Origin: Flavobacteriales bacterium
GTDB lineage: Bacteria; Bacteroidota; Bacteroidia; Flavobacteriales; UBA7430
Assembly (NCBI GenBank): GCA_022425195.1
Contig: JAKMFX010000012.1
Coordinates: 1 to 52,159 of the forward strand
Direction of reading: 5' to 3'
Length of the DNA: 52,159 nt
Positions 1 through 9,309 of this stretch are shown one piece after another. How positions within the stretch are numbered: position 1 is the stretch's first letter; every line of letters begins with the position of its first letter. The notes under the pieces were generated by a model. The model was not told the origin of the DNA, searched no databases, and saw nothing but the letters and a program-made list of their open reading frames with translations. Made by a program: the position numbers and the translations under genes.

Positions 1-383
1 CCTATGAAATAGTTCATGATATGGAAATCGATGGCGCAAATCATAAGATTCCATCATTGATGATACAGCCATTAATAGAAAACGCTATCATACACGGAAT
101 ATCAGCTAGTGAAGGTACAGGTAAAATAGAGGTTGATTTTTTTAACCGACAAACTCATATGGAGATCGTTGTTCGTGACAATGGGGTAGGGTTTAATGGC
201 CATAATGTAAATAGCTCTAAGTCACATAGTAGCATAGGTCTAAGCGTCATTAATGATAGGCTAACTCTAATGAAAGATTACTATAAATTTGCTTTTCACC
301 TAAAATTTAGTATCTTGTATGAAGATAAAGAAAACATGAGGGGTACAAAAGCGTCTCTCACTTTACCTTTAATAAGTACTTAA
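1..383 (+). CDS. LytS/YehU-type sensor histidine kinase, C-terminal part (5' end outside window)
   Basis: The reading frame is open from base 3 to the stop at 381-383, so this is the end of a gene that starts before the window; the internal ATG at 21 is not the start. The visible part is the ATP-binding (HATPase_c) domain: N box IQPLIENAIIHGI, G1 box DNGVGF, and the downstream SIGLSVINDRL segment. The YEIVHDMEIDG-IPSLMIQPLIENA layout is characteristic of the LytS/YehU (His_kinase plus HATPase_c) family, which phosphorylates LytTR-type response regulators. Those kinases usually sit next to such a regulator; none is visible downstream, so a partner may lie upstream, outside the window. The kinase domain assignment is firm; the sensory input is unknown. 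Confidence 0.85.
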   Translation, partial: YEIVHDMEIDGANHKIPSLMIQPLIENAIIHGISASEGTGKIEVDFFNRQTHMEIVVRDNGVGFNGHNVNSSKSHSSIGLSVINDRLTLMKDYYKFAFHLKFSILYEDKENMRGTKASLTLPLIST

Positions 384-429
384 ATAACAAGTAGCTTCGT
401 CATGAGACACTTAATTTAGTTTGATAGAG

Positions 430-459
430 AGTAGAGCTTAAGCTCTGCCTTTTTTTTTG
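430..459 (+). terminator. Rho-independent terminator after the sensor kinase
   Basis: A self-complementary element, AGAGCTTAAGCTCT at 433-446, extends by two further pairs (one G-T) and is followed directly by a run of nine T at 450-458. It lies about 50 bases after the kinase stop. Confidence 0.6.
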
Positions 460-507
460 TAAAACAACGCAGGAGGGTAGTTTTTGGGGTCGAATTGCTT
501 TTCTGTG

Positions 508-535
508 AAAAAGAGCCTTAGGGCTCTTTTTTTTT
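508..535 (+). terminator. Second, tandem terminator
   Basis: Stem AAGAGCC (511-517) with GGCTCTT (522-528), four-base loop, followed by a T run to 535. It has A residues on the 5' side and T residues on the 3' side, so it could work in either direction. Together with the hairpin at 430-459 it isolates the kinase gene from the sugar genes. Apart from these two hairpins and the small frame at 671, I see nothing in 384-741. Confidence 0.65.
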
Positions 536-670
536 ACTTCTAAAGTATCAATGAACAGTTTAATCTAGCTTAATTAGAGTTACAAATCGACGATTTCAAG
601 TCACAATCTTCACTTAACCCAGTCTTCGGGTAAAGATTCTTAACATTTTTTTTAAATTCGTGCCGCTAAC

Positions 671-739
671 ATGATGAAGAAGTTAAATTTCATATTATTC
701 AGCGTGCTATTTAACAGAAACTTTAAGATAAAATTCTAA
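671..739 (+). CDS. Possible 22-codon upstream ORF or signal-peptide remnant
   Basis: An ATG-ATG start opens a 22-codon frame beginning [14 protein letters not shown] and ending with TAA two bases before the ATG of the MFS permease. The peptide begins like a secretion signal (basic N-terminus then a hydrophobic run) but stops after FNRNFKIKF. It could be a translated upstream ORF that delivers ribosomes to the permease start, the remnant of a lost secreted-protein gene, or chance. There is no terminator between it and the permease. Low confidence that it is expressed. Confidence 0.2.
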   Translation: MMKKLNFILFSVLFNRNFKIKF

Positions 740-741
740 TT

Positions 742-2343
742 ATGAAACCAACTACTAATTACAATGCAGCATTGGCCACATTGGTAACTGTCTTTTTCTT
801 TTGGGGTTTTATTGCTGCTTCTAACGGCGTATTTATCCCTTTTTGTAAGAACTATTTTAATCTAGATCAATTTCAATCTCAATTGATTGATTTTGCCTTT
901 TATGGAGCTTATTACATAGGAGCACTGCTTTTATTTATTATTTCAGGATATGTCAAAATGGACATCCTCAATAAATGGGGCTTCAAAAACGGAATTGTTT
1001 ATGGCCTAATCATTTCAGCCATTGGTGCAGCAATCATGATTCCTGCTATTTCTAGCGGTTCTTTTACGTTCATTCTAGCATCTCTATTTGTTGTTGCTCT
1101 TGGTTTTTCCTTACAGCAAACCTCAGCCAACCCATTTGCGATTTCCTTAGGAGATCCTTCCACAGGCTCATATCGTTTGAATTTAGCGGGAGGAGTAAAC
1201 TCTTTTGGTACGGCCATTGGGCCAATTGTAGTTGCTTTGGCGCTATTTGGTGCTGCAACATATACTGATGACCAAATTGCTTCCATCGACTTATCAACAG
1301 TCAAAACGCTATATGTAGCAGTGGGTGGTTTATTTTTACTTGCTGCCCTTTTGTTTATTTTTTCAAAAAAATTACCACAGGCGAAAGGAGATACAAATTT
1401 TGTACAAGCTCCAAAAGCGGTTAAAACCCTGAGCTTTATCACCCTTTCTTTATTGGTGATCTTCTACTTCGTTTTCGATCAATACAAAGGAATAGAGGTG
1501 GATTCAAACCTTATCTTTCTGCTAATGATTGTCGCACTGGTGGTGATTGTAGGAGGTTTACTATTGGCCAATAAAAGTGCCCTAAAAAAACCTGATGGTT
1601 GGGGTGCAATGCAATATCCACAATTGGTTTTGGGTATGCTTGCGATTTTCACCTACGTGGGTGTAGAAGTGACCATTCAAAGTAATCTTGGTGAGTTGCT
1701 AAAGTCTGAAGCTTTCGGAGGTTTCACTGACTCTGAAATCGCTCCTTACATTTCTATGTATTGGGGCTCATTGATGATTGGTCGCTGGGCAGGAGCAATT
1801 GCAGTATTTAACCCAGGTAAAACTTTAAAAAACATCTTATTTATCATCGTTCCTTACATCGCTTTCGGAGTTGTTTTGTTTGTGAATCATGTAAGTAATA
1901 ATGACGTCAGTGGTTTGTATTTATACGGATGGAGTATTTTGTTGCTTATTGGTGGTTTTTACTTTGGACAAGAGAAACCCGCAAAAACACTCTTTATATT
2001 TGGACTACTAGGAATGTTAGCCATGATCTTAGGATTGTTTACAGAAGGAACCATTGCCTTGTACGCCTTTATGAGCGGTGGGCTATTCTGCTCAATCATG
2101 TGGCCAAGTATCTTCTCGCTATCTATTGCAGGGCTTGGTAAATACACATCTCAAGGATCTGCATTTCTGATTATGATGATTTTAGGTGGGGCGATTATCC
2201 CACCAATTCAAGGAAAAATTGCTGATTTGTTTAACATTCACAACTCGTATTGGATTACGGTTGCTTGTTTTGCATATCTTATGTTTTTTGCCATTAAAGT
2301 GAAAGGAATTTTAAAAACCCAAGGAGTAAATTATGACGCGTAA
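742..2343 (+). CDS. Sugar MFS permease, FucP/GlcP family
   Basis: Inner-membrane sugar transporter of the fucose/glucose-galactose permease branch of the major facilitator superfamily, probably a proton symporter. The N-terminal helix carries [16 protein letters not shown] (about residues 18-33), the family signature, and the protein is a series of hydrophobic segments. At 533 residues it is longer than E. coli FucP (about 440): there are extra hydrophobic segments in the central loop (about residues 235-275) and in the C-terminal half (about residues 390-430). Extended forms like this are common in Bacteroidota. The downstream ROK kinase overlaps it by 11 bases, so uptake and phosphorylation of a hexose are probably coupled. 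The exact sugar (glucose, galactose, an amino sugar or another hexose) cannot be read from sequence. Confidence 0.85.
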   Translation: MKPTTNYNAALATLVTVFFFWGFIAASNGVFIPFCKNYFNLDQFQSQLIDFAFYGAYYIGALLLFIISGYVKMDILNKWGFKNGIVYGLIISAIGAAIMIPAISSGSFTFILASLFVVALGFSLQQTSANPFAISLGDPSTGSYRLNLAGGVNSFGTAIGPIVVALALFGAATYTDDQIASIDLSTVKTLYVAVGGLFLLAALLFIFSKKLPQAKGDTNFVQAPKAVKTLSFITLSLLVIFYFVFDQYKGIEVDSNLIFLLMIVALVVIVGGLLLANKSALKKPDGWGAMQYPQLVLGMLAIFTYVGVEVTIQSNLGELLKSEAFGGFTDSEIAPYISMYWGSLMIGRWAGAIAVFNPGKTLKNILFIIVPYIAFGVVLFVNHVSNNDVSGLYLYGWSILLLIGGFYFGQEKPAKTLFIFGLLGMLAMILGLFTEGTIALYAFMSGGLFCSIMWPSIFSLSIAGLGKYTSQGSAFLIMMILGGAIIPPIQGKIADLFNIHNSYWITVACFAYLMFFAIKVKGILKTQGVNYDA

Positions 2344-3286
2344 AATGAAATTAGCTGTAGGTATTGATATTGGAGGAACAAATACTGTTTTCGGATTGGT
2401 TGATGAATCAGGAAACTGTCTTTTGCAAGACGCCATAAAAACCGGCGACTTTCCTGCTGTTGAAGATTTCGTAAATGAAGTTCAAAAAGGTGTGAAGGGT
2501 TTAATCTCTGAATACAAAGATTCAGAGATTGTTGGAATGGGTATCGGTGCTCCCAATGCAAATTACTACACGGGTACTATTGAACATGCGCCTAACTTAA
2601 AGTGGAAAGGTATCGTACCCTTAGTTGAACTGTTCCAAGGACATTTCGACTTCCCAATTTCACTAACCAATGATGCAAATGCTGCGGCCATGGGAGAGCG
2701 TATATACGGAGCGGCTAAGGGAATTGATGACTTAGCGATGGTCACCTTGGGAACCGGTCTGGGAAGTGGATTTGTTGTTAATGGTGAATTGGTATATGGT
2801 CACGATGGTTTTGCCGGTGAACTCGGACACGTGATTGTTGAGAAAAACGGCCGTTTATGTGGATGTGGTAATAGAGGTTGTTTAGAGACTTATGCTTCTG
2901 CAACGGGTATTGTAAAGACCGCCAAGGAGTTTTTAGAGACATCAAGTGACTCAGTGCTTTCAGATCTATCTGAAATCACGAGTAAGTCAATTGCTGACGC
3001 TGCCCTTGAGGGTGATAAGATGGCTCTAGACATATTTGATTACACAGCTGAAAAACTCGGCTTTGGTCTGGCTAGTATGGTAGCGATTACCAGTCCTAAG
3101 CTAATTGTTTTATTTGGAGGCTTGGCTCAATCTGGTGATTTAATACTGAAGCCCACTAAAAAATACATGGAGCAGTACCTTCTTAAAACATTTAGGAATA
3201 AAATTGACATTGTCCCTAGCCAATTAAAAGCCGCTGATGCAGCAATTCTTGGGGCAAGCTCTCTTGCTTGGCAATCTGTGAATTAA
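2333..3286 (+). CDS. ROK-family sugar kinase (glucokinase-like)
   Basis: Cytoplasmic ATP-dependent hexose kinase. Visible motifs: ATP-binding [14 protein letters not shown] near residue 10, substrate-binding [12 protein letters not shown] near 115, second phosphate loop [17 protein letters not shown] near 140, the ROK motif GELGH, and the zinc-binding [10 protein letters not shown] near 180. The 317-residue length is normal for the family. The start at 2333 is preferred over the ATG at 2345 because AAGGAG, a rare clear Shine-Dalgarno sequence here, sits six bases upstream. It overlaps the 3' end of the permease gene by 11 bases, implying one operon and translational coupling. Glucokinase is the simplest reading, but ROK kinases for fructose, mannose or N-acetyl sugars share these motifs. 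Confidence 0.88.
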   Translation: MTRKMKLAVGIDIGGTNTVFGLVDESGNCLLQDAIKTGDFPAVEDFVNEVQKGVKGLISEYKDSEIVGMGIGAPNANYYTGTIEHAPNLKWKGIVPLVELFQGHFDFPISLTNDANAAAMGERIYGAAKGIDDLAMVTLGTGLGSGFVVNGELVYGHDGFAGELGHVIVEKNGRLCGCGNRGCLETYASATGIVKTAKEFLETSSDSVLSDLSEITSKSIADAALEGDKMALDIFDYTAEKLGFGLASMVAITSPKLIVLFGGLAQSGDLILKPTKKYMEQYLLKTFRNKIDIVPSQLKAADAAILGASSLAWQSVN

Positions 3287-3356
3287 CATGAAGCGCAGAT
3301 AAACACAAGCTTTTGTGTTCAGAAAACTCAAATTTTCTATTATGTATATAAAATAT

Positions 3357-3364
3357 TAAATTTG
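3357..3364 (+). promoter_or_regulatory. Candidate promoter -7 box for proC
   Basis: TAAATTTG matches the Bacteroidota -7 consensus TAnnTTTG about 72 bases before the proC start. No clear TTG -33 element sits at the ideal distance, so this is tentative. Confidence 0.35.
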
Positions 3365-3435
3365 ATGTGAGAAAAAAGTACTTATCGAAAGGATTAAATG
3401 CTACTTTTTATAACCCTCCTAAATTGTGAAGTACG

Positions 3436-4236
3436 ATGATGAAAAATAAAAAAATTGCGATTATTGGTTGTGGTAATCTTGGAGAATCGGTTTTAAATGG
3501 ATTGATCTCTAATGCTAACTTTACCAATAGTAACATTACCGCTACTCGAAGAAATCTTGCTCCACTTGATCATCTTAAGGATACGGGTATTGTTTTGACG
3601 AGCGATAATGTGAAAGCCATTCAAGAATCTGAAATCATAATCTTAGGTCTTAAGCCTTTCAACATACTTCCTATGTTAAAGGATTTGAAATCGCATATCA
3701 ATGCTGATAAGCATATTGTGGTATCTCTTGCTACGGCAATATCCATTGAAGACATTCAAGCAAATATTAATCCTGGAGTTTCTGTGTTTAGAGCCATGCC
3801 AAATACAGCTGCTGATGTTGGGATGTCAATGACATGTATCTGTTCTAACACGGATGATAAAGAAAAAAACCTTTTAATACAACAGTGTTTTGACGCCATA
3901 GGCGTTAGTATATCCATTGATGAAAAGTTAATGGATTCAGCTACTGTTCTTGGTGCCTGTGGTATTGCATATGTTTTGCGATTTATGAGAGCGATGACTG
4001 AAGGTGGAGTTCAAATTGGCTTTGATGCTCAAACGGCATGTAACATCGCCAAACAAACTGTAAAAGGAGCTGCTGAACTACTGATTGGTAACAATCAACA
4101 CCCAGAGGTTGAAATTGACAAGGTAACGACCCCTAAAGGTTGTACCATTGCTGGATTAAACGAAATGGAGCATAACGGCCTTTCTTCCTCAGTAATTAAG
4201 GGTATTGTGACTTCCTTTGAGCAAATAAAAAAGTAA
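3436..4236 (+). CDS. proC: Pyrroline-5-carboxylate reductase
   Basis: Last step of proline synthesis: NAD(P)H-dependent reduction of 1-pyrroline-5-carboxylate to proline in the cytoplasm. The N-terminal Rossmann fold shows IAIIGCGNLGESVLNGL with the glycine-rich turn, then ILGLKP and the conserved VFRAMPNTAADVGMSM segment. The C-terminal dimerisation/substrate domain has LGACGIAYVLRFMRAMTEGG and the family signature TPKGCTIAGLNEME. Length 266 residues is typical. Two ATGs are adjacent (3436 and 3439); either may be used. It stands alone: it is separated from the ROK gene by 149 bases with a candidate promoter, and is followed by the histidine leader promoter. Confident call. Confidence 0.93.
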   Translation: MMKNKKIAIIGCGNLGESVLNGLISNANFTNSNITATRRNLAPLDHLKDTGIVLTSDNVKAIQESEIIILGLKPFNILPMLKDLKSHINADKHIVVSLATAISIEDIQANINPGVSVFRAMPNTAADVGMSMTCICSNTDDKEKNLLIQQCFDAIGVSISIDEKLMDSATVLGACGIAYVLRFMRAMTEGGVQIGFDAQTACNIAKQTVKGAAELLIGNNQHPEVEIDKVTTPKGCTIAGLNEMEHNGLSSSVIKGIVTSFEQIKK

Positions 4237-4290
4237 CAACTGCGGCAATAAAGAAAATTGAAAAAGATTTTATCGTACAAAAAATATCTA

Positions 4291-4298
4291 TATCTTTG
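4291..4298 (+). promoter_or_regulatory. Promoter -7 box of the histidine operon
   Basis: TATCTTTG is an exact TAnnTTTG match. Transcription would begin near 4303-4306, about 15 bases before the leader-peptide ATG at 4319. A canonical TTG -33 box is not seen at 19-21 bases upstream. Confidence 0.6.
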
Positions 4299-4318
4299 CT
4301 GCAAGTAGACTAAGAAAC

Positions 4319-4378
4319 ATGAACTTAATTCAGACACATCATCATCACCATACTGGATCTCAAACGAGTCAGGGATGA
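4319..4378 (+). CDS. hisL: Histidine operon leader peptide (His5)
   Basis: A 19-codon frame encodes MNLIQTHHHHHTGSQTSQG, with five consecutive histidine codons (CAT CAT CAT CAC CAT, 4337-4351). It lies between a promoter box and a terminator directly ahead of hisG, the classical arrangement for ribosome-mediated attenuation. Ribosomes short of charged tRNA-His stall on this run; otherwise they proceed to the TGA at 4376-4378. Function is regulatory; the peptide itself is probably unstable and has no other role. Gene symbol by analogy to enterobacterial hisL; the sequence is not homologous beyond the His run. Confidence 0.88.
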   Translation: MNLIQTHHHHHTGSQTSQG

Positions 4379-4433
4379 TGTGTGTATACTAATATTCCAA
4401 ACCCCGTTTGAGTAAATCAAACGGGGTTTTTTG
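4359..4433 (+). promoter_or_regulatory. Histidine attenuator: terminator and competing antiterminator
   Basis: The terminator is a perfect 12-bp stem, AACCCCGTTTGA (4400-4411) with TCAAACGGGGTT (4417-4428), loop of five bases, then T residues to 4432. Within the leader peptide, CTCAAACG (4359-4366) is exactly complementary to CGTTTGAG (4405-4412), the 5' arm of the terminator, so the two structures exclude each other. A ribosome stalled at the His codons leaves 4359-4366 free to form the antiterminator; a ribosome that reaches the stop codon masks it and the terminator forms. This is a simple two-state switch without the additional 1:2 hairpin seen in enterobacteria. Confidence 0.85.
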
Positions 4434-4478
4434 TATTTCAACTTCAAGGTTTACTCAAACATTTTAACAACACAGAAA

Positions 4479-5336
4479 ATGAGTAAACTAAAAATTGCAA
4501 TTCAGAAGAGTGGCCGCCTTAACCAAGATTCTCTAAAGCTTCTAAAAGCCTGTGGTATAGACGTCAACAACGGAAAAGACCAACTAAAGGTTGAGGTACA
4601 AAACTTCCCGCTTGAGATTTTACACTTGAGAAATTCTGACATCCCACAATACGTTGAAGATGGGGTGGTAGACATTGCTATTGTTGGTGAAAATCTTTTG
4701 ATTGAAAAAGAAAAAGATATTTCTATTGTGGAAAGGCTAGGCTTTTCAAAATGTAGAGTTTCATTGGCTGTACCTAAAGATGTTGTAGATGAATCACTTG
4801 ATTACTTCAATGGTAAAAAAATTGCAACCTCTTATCCCAATACAGTAATTTCTTTTCTAAAGAAAAACAATATCAATGCTGATATTCACACGATATCAGG
4901 CTCTGTTGAGATCGCCCCCAACATAGGCTTAGCAGATGGAATATGTGACATTGTCAGCTCTGGGAGCACACTTTTCAAAAATGGATTGAAAGAAACACAG
5001 ATCATTCTTAAGTCAGAAGCCGTTTTGGTGAAGTCTGACAAACTCACTACTGAGAAACAAGAAATATTAGATCGACTGCTGTTTAGAATACAATCCGTTT
5101 TAAGAGCTAAGAACACCAAGTACATATTGATGAATGTTCCCGATGCAAAAATTAAGGAAGTAACTAATATTCTTCCTGTGTTGAAAAGCCCTACCATTCT
5201 TCCGCTGGCAGAAAAAGGTTGGAGCTCATTACACAGTGTCATTGAAGAGAATAAATTTTGGGAAATCATAGATGAATTAAAGGCCGTTGGTGCTGAAGAC
5301 ATTCTCATCATTCCCATCGATAAAATGGTACTGTAA
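4479..5336 (+). CDS. hisG: ATP phosphoribosyltransferase, long form
   Basis: First and committed step of histidine synthesis: ATP plus PRPP to phosphoribosyl-ATP. The protein begins MSKLKIAIQKSGRLNQDSLKLL, the usual HisG N-terminus. GVVDIAIVGENLL and the GICDIVSSGSTLFKNGL PRPP-binding region follow. At 285 residues it is the long (HisG-L) form, whose C-terminal ACT-like domain (about residues 210-285, KYILMNVP to EDILIIPI) binds histidine for feedback inhibition. The frame is open further upstream, but that would start in the terminator T run; ATG at 4479 is the sensible start. First gene of an eight-gene operon, so it should be controlled both by attenuation and by feedback. Confidence 0.95.
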   Translation: MSKLKIAIQKSGRLNQDSLKLLKACGIDVNNGKDQLKVEVQNFPLEILHLRNSDIPQYVEDGVVDIAIVGENLLIEKEKDISIVERLGFSKCRVSLAVPKDVVDESLDYFNGKKIATSYPNTVISFLKKNNINADIHTISGSVEIAPNIGLADGICDIVSSGSTLFKNGLKETQIILKSEAVLVKSDKLTTEKQEILDRLLFRIQSVLRAKNTKYILMNVPDAKIKEVTNILPVLKSPTILPLAEKGWSSLHSVIEENKFWEIIDELKAVGAEDILIIPIDKMVL

Positions 5337-6625
5337 TGATTGTTGTAGAAAGACCAAATAAAAAGGAATGGATGAAGTACACTTCTCGTCCTGGTATCGA
5401 AAAGCATGAGTTAGATGAGCTTGTTAGCAAAGTCATTGAAGATGTGCAGCAAAATGGAGATAAAGCTGTTCAAAGATACACAGAGAAGTTTGATGGCGTC
5501 CAACTTTCGCAATTTAAGGTAGCAGGAGAGGAGTTTTACAAAGCCGTTGGTCTCGTATCAGAGGATTTAAAAAATGCCATTGCTTTAGCAAAGGATAATA
5601 TTGAAAAGTTTCACAAATCTCAAATTCTAAAAGAGCCCAAAGTTGAAACCATTGAAGGGGTTGAGTGTTGGAGAAAAAGTGTGGCCATAGAGAAGGTAGG
5701 GCTATATATTCCCGGCGGTTCTGCACCTTTATTTTCAACCATTCTAATGCTTACCATCCCCGCAAAACTTGCTGGTTGTAAGGAAATCGTCATTTGCACC
5801 CCTGCCAACTCTTCCGGAGAGGTAAATCCTGCAATATTGTATACCTGTCAACTTCTAGGTGTAACCAATGTTTTTAAAGTTGGCGGGGCTCAAGCCATTG
5901 CAGCCATGGCTTGTGGTACTGAATCCATACCTTCTGTCTACAAGATTTTTGGTCCTGGGAATCAATTTGTCACCAAAGCGAAAGAGCTCATTCAACAAAA
6001 AGGAGTTGCTATAGATATGCCTGCGGGACCTAGTGAAGTACTCGTTATGGCAGACCGATCCTGTAAGCCTTCGTTCGTAGCAGCAGACCTATTATCTCAG
6101 GCTGAACATGGCGCAGACAGTCAAGTCATCTTATTATCAGATGATATAGAGGTGATCAATGATGTATCACTTGAATTAAGTAAACAACTTAAAAACTTAC
6201 CAAGAAAAGATCTGGCAGAACAGGCCCTTCAGAACAGTCGTGCGATTTCTCTAAATAACTTTGAAGAATGCATCGATTTTAGTAATGAATATGCACCAGA
6301 ACATCTTATAATCGCCTCAGAGTCTGCTCTTGAATGTGTCGATTCCATCGTCAATGCAGGTTCTGTTTTTCTTGGTAACTATAGTTGTGAGAGTGCTGGT
6401 GATTATGCAAGTGGAACCAATCACACACTTCCCACAAATAGTTTTGCAAGAAACTACAGTGGCGTTTCCATTGATAGTTTCGTAAAGAAGATTACCTTTC
6501 AAAATCTTAATAAGAAAGGGATAGAAAATATTGGACCAGCCATTGAGATCATGGCTGAAGCCGAAGAACTTTACGCACATAAAAATGCGGTTACCTTAAG
6601 ACTAAATGAAATTAGAAATGTTTAA
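5336..6625 (+). CDS. hisD: Histidinol dehydrogenase
   Basis: Final two oxidations of the pathway, L-histidinol to L-histidine, zinc- and NAD-dependent. Recognised by VGLYIPGGSAPLFSTILML near residue 122, GPGNQFVTKAKELI near 206, the DMPAGPSEVLVMAD segment and the C-terminal DYASGTNHTLPT near 358 carrying conserved active-site and zinc residues. Length 429 is standard. The ATG shares its A with the TAA stop of hisG (TAATG), so the two genes are translationally coupled. Second place after hisG is the usual Bacteroidota and enterobacterial order. Confidence 0.95.
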   Translation: MIVVERPNKKEWMKYTSRPGIEKHELDELVSKVIEDVQQNGDKAVQRYTEKFDGVQLSQFKVAGEEFYKAVGLVSEDLKNAIALAKDNIEKFHKSQILKEPKVETIEGVECWRKSVAIEKVGLYIPGGSAPLFSTILMLTIPAKLAGCKEIVICTPANSSGEVNPAILYTCQLLGVTNVFKVGGAQAIAAMACGTESIPSVYKIFGPGNQFVTKAKELIQQKGVAIDMPAGPSEVLVMADRSCKPSFVAADLLSQAEHGADSQVILLSDDIEVINDVSLELSKQLKNLPRKDLAEQALQNSRAISLNNFEECIDFSNEYAPEHLIIASESALECVDSIVNAGSVFLGNYSCESAGDYASGTNHTLPTNSFARNYSGVSIDSFVKKITFQNLNKKGIENIGPAIEIMAEAEELYAHKNAVTLRLNEIRNV

Positions 6626-7649
6626 CCTTGAGAACATAACTCGAAAGAATATTTTGGAGATGAAGCCCTACAGCTCTGCAAGATCGGAGTTCAAGGGACA
6701 AGCTGAGGTGTTTCTAGATGCGAATGAAAATCCTAACGAAACTCTGTTGAATCGATATCCGGATCCACTTCAAACACAACTAAAAAATGAAATTGCCAAA
6801 CACAAAAGCGTCAAACCGAATCAAATATTCTTAGGTAACGGGAGTGACGAAGCCATTGACTTATTGTACCGAGCATTTTGTGAACCTGGACGTGATAAGG
6901 CTTATGTATTCCCGCCTACATATGGAATGTATACCGTTTCTGCAGCCATCAATAATATTGATGTTGTGGAATTACCGGTCTATCCAGATTTTAAACTTGC
7001 ATCTCTAGAATCAGCAAAAAGTTCAGTAAACACAGCAGGATTATTATTTATATGCTCTCCCAACAACCCTACGGGAAACATCATAGACCAAAAAACCATC
7101 ACTGATTATGCCAATCACTTCAAAGGTTTGGTTGTTGTTGACGAAGCTTATATTGATTTCTCAAACGAAGTGAGTACAACATCATTGTTAGACGAGATAC
7201 CTAACCTGGTGATACTTCAAACGTTTAGCAAGGCATGGGGCCTGGCGGGTGCAAGGCTAGGAATGGCATTTGCAAGTGTTGAGGTCATAGAGACTTTGAA
7301 TAAAATCAAACCACCTTATAACGTCAACACACTCAGTCAGAAAGAGGCTTTAGTCGCATTAAACAATCGTGCTGAAACCAAAAATGACATTGATACAATT
7401 GTAGAAGAACGAGAGAAGTTAATTCTTCAACTTGAACCATTGAGCCAAGTACTAAAAATTTACCCCACTGAGGCTAATTTCATTTTAGTAGCGTTTGAAA
7501 ATGCGAATGACTTGTTTAAGAAATTGATTGAAAAAGGTATTATTGTTAGGAATCGGAGCCAACAGGTCAAAGATTGTATTCGCATCACTGTCGGCACCCC
7601 AAAAGAAAATGCCTTATTAATAAACACTTTAAAAGAAATGCAGGAATGA
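6618..7649 (+). CDS. hisC: Histidinol-phosphate aminotransferase
   Basis: PLP enzyme converting imidazole-acetol phosphate and glutamate to histidinol phosphate. Shows the class II aminotransferase features: SPNNPTGN near residue 150, [10 protein letters not shown] near 175 and [14 protein letters not shown] with the PLP lysine at about residue 204. I chose ATG 6618 ([22 protein letters not shown]) over 6606 because that N-terminus matches how family members begin; it overlaps hisD by eight bases. Length 343 is normal. Its stop overlaps the start of hisB. Confidence 0.94.
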   Translation: MFNLENITRKNILEMKPYSSARSEFKGQAEVFLDANENPNETLLNRYPDPLQTQLKNEIAKHKSVKPNQIFLGNGSDEAIDLLYRAFCEPGRDKAYVFPPTYGMYTVSAAINNIDVVELPVYPDFKLASLESAKSSVNTAGLLFICSPNNPTGNIIDQKTITDYANHFKGLVVVDEAYIDFSNEVSTTSLLDEIPNLVILQTFSKAWGLAGARLGMAFASVEVIETLNKIKPPYNVNTLSQKEALVALNNRAETKNDIDTIVEEREKLILQLEPLSQVLKIYPTEANFILVAFENANDLFKKLIEKGIIVRNRSQQVKDCIRITVGTPKENALLINTLKEMQE

Positions 7650-8734
7650 AAAAAGTATTATTCATAGATAGAGATGGCACATTGGTCATTGAACCTCCTG
7701 TTGATTACCAACTTGATAGCCTAGAAAAGTTAGAATTTTACCCTGGTGTTTTCTCTGGATTGTCAAAGATCTTTAATGAGCTTGACTATGAAATTGTCAT
7801 GGTCACCAATCAAGATGGGCTGGGCACAAAATCTTTCCCTGAGGACACCTTTTGGCCTGCACAAAACAAGATCATTCAAGCGTTCAAAAATGAAGGGGTT
7901 GAATTTTCTGAAGTTTTAATTGACAAGAGTTTCCCAGAGGAGAATGCTCCTACGAGAAAACCGCGTACGGGTTTGCTAAACAAATACATTCACGGAGACT
8001 ATGACCTTGAGAATTCATTTGTCATAGGAGATCGAGCTACGGACATAGAATTGGCCGAAAATCTTAATTGTGGTGGAATTTATATAGGCGAAAACAATAA
8101 AGAGGCTGTGCTAAACACTCTAAGTTGGGCTGAAATCTATCAATTTCTAAAAGCCAAACCTAGACAAGCCAATGTGGTGCGAAAGACCAACGAAACGAAT
8201 ATAGACATTACGGTTAATCTCGATGGTGCAGGAAAGAGTACTATAGAAACAGGAATAGGTTTTTTTGATCATATGTTAGAGCAGATCTCAAGACATGCGA
8301 ATCTAGACTTATCCATAAAGGTGTCAGGAGATTTAGAAATTGATGAGCACCATACAATTGAAGACGTTGCCATTACCCTAGGTGAAGCCTTTTTAGAAGC
8401 CTTAGGTTCTAAAAAAGCCATAGAGCGTTATGGGTATCTCCTTCCTATGGATGATTGCCTCACGCAGGCAGCAATTGATTTCGGTGGCAGACCTTGGTTG
8501 GTGTGGGATGCTGATTTTAAAAGAGAGATGGTTGGGGAGATGCCTACTGAGATGTTTATGCACTTTTTCAAATCGTTTAGCGATGCTGCGAAATGTAATT
8601 TAAACATTAAGTCTGAGGGTGAAAATGAACACCATAAGATTGAATCCATATTTAAAGCTTTTGCCAAATCCATAAAAATGGCTGTGAGCAAAACGGATAA
8701 TTATCGCATCCCAAGTACAAAAGGAACTTTATGA
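7646..8734 (+). CDS. hisB: Bifunctional histidinol-phosphatase / imidazoleglycerol-phosphate dehydratase
   Basis: Fusion enzyme catalysing steps 7 and 9. The N-terminal HAD phosphatase (about residues 1-165) has FIDRDGTLV with the nucleophile aspartate and VTNQDGLGT. The C-terminal IGP dehydratase (about 170-362) has the two metal-binding motifs DEHHTIED and ENEHHKIE plus [13 protein letters not shown]. The start at 7646 overlaps the hisC stop as ATGA; the frame extends upstream inside hisC, but the HAD motif is N-terminal in the family, so the longer form is not credible. 362 residues matches bifunctional HisB. Confidence 0.95.
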   Translation: MKKVLFIDRDGTLVIEPPVDYQLDSLEKLEFYPGVFSGLSKIFNELDYEIVMVTNQDGLGTKSFPEDTFWPAQNKIIQAFKNEGVEFSEVLIDKSFPEENAPTRKPRTGLLNKYIHGDYDLENSFVIGDRATDIELAENLNCGGIYIGENNKEAVLNTLSWAEIYQFLKAKPRQANVVRKTNETNIDITVNLDGAGKSTIETGIGFFDHMLEQISRHANLDLSIKVSGDLEIDEHHTIEDVAITLGEAFLEALGSKKAIERYGYLLPMDDCLTQAAIDFGGRPWLVWDADFKREMVGEMPTEMFMHFFKSFSDAAKCNLNIKSEGENEHHKIESIFKAFAKSIKMAVSKTDNYRIPSTKGTL

Positions 8735-9309
8735 TTGCCATTATAAAATACAATGCAGGGAATACTTGTTCTGTGCAAAATGCATTGAAAAGATTGGGTT
8801 ACGAAACGCTCATTACCGACGATGAAGAAGAACTTCAAAATGCTGAAAAAGTAATCTTCCCAGGTGTTGGAGAAGCCAGTACGGCAATGTCTTACTTGAA
8901 AGAACGAGGTATAGATCAGGTGATTTTAAACTTAAAACAACCTGTTTTAGGCATATGCTTGGGGCTACAACTAATGTGTGAGCATTCCGAAGAAGGAGAT
9001 GTGGCTTGTTTGGGGATATTTAAAAATAATGTCTGTAAGTTCCCCAACACAGAAATCGTCCCTCACATGGGATGGAACAACTTTGAGGAAGTCAAGGGCA
9101 CCTTGTTTAAGGGGATTGAAGTAAATAATGATGTGTATTTCGTTCACAATTACTACGCTGATCTATCAGATGAAACCACTGGAGTATGTAATTACATCAC
9201 TCCTTTCAGTGCAGCCTTAGAAAAAGATAATTTTTACGCCACCCAATTCCATCCAGAAAAGTCGGCAGACATTGGAGAGAAAATACTTAAAAACTTTTTA
9301 GATCTATGA
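8731..9309 (+). CDS. hisH: Imidazole glycerol phosphate synthase, glutaminase subunit
   Basis: Class I glutamine amidotransferase that feeds ammonia to HisF. Catalytic triad visible: nucleophile Cys76 in [13 protein letters not shown], and His and Glu in [15 protein letters not shown] near residue 178. The N-terminus [18 protein letters not shown] is the family signature. 192 residues is typical. Starts inside the hisB stop (ATGA overlap) and its own stop overlaps hisA likewise. Confidence 0.95.
   Translation: MIAIIKYNAGNTCSVQNALKRLGYETLITDDEEELQNAEKVIFPGVGEASTAMSYLKERGIDQVILNLKQPVLGICLGLQLMCEHSEEGDVACLGIFKNNVCKFPNTEIVPHMGWNNFEEVKGTLFKGIEVNNDVYFVHNYYADLSDETTGVCNYITPFSAALEKDNFYATQFHPEKSADIGEKILKNFLDL

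Noticed and set aside
3301-3320. Hairpin AACACAA-GCTT-TTGTGTT after the ROK gene
   Set aside because: The stem is AT-rich and lacks a T run, so I do not call it a terminator.
4431-4478. Longer hisG reading frame starting inside the terminator T run
   Set aside because: Its start is a TTG in the attenuator; the family N-terminus begins at ATG 4479.
7574-7645. Longer hisB frame beginning inside hisC
   Set aside because: The HAD motif is at the true N-terminus and the ATGA overlap at 7646 follows the operon's pattern.
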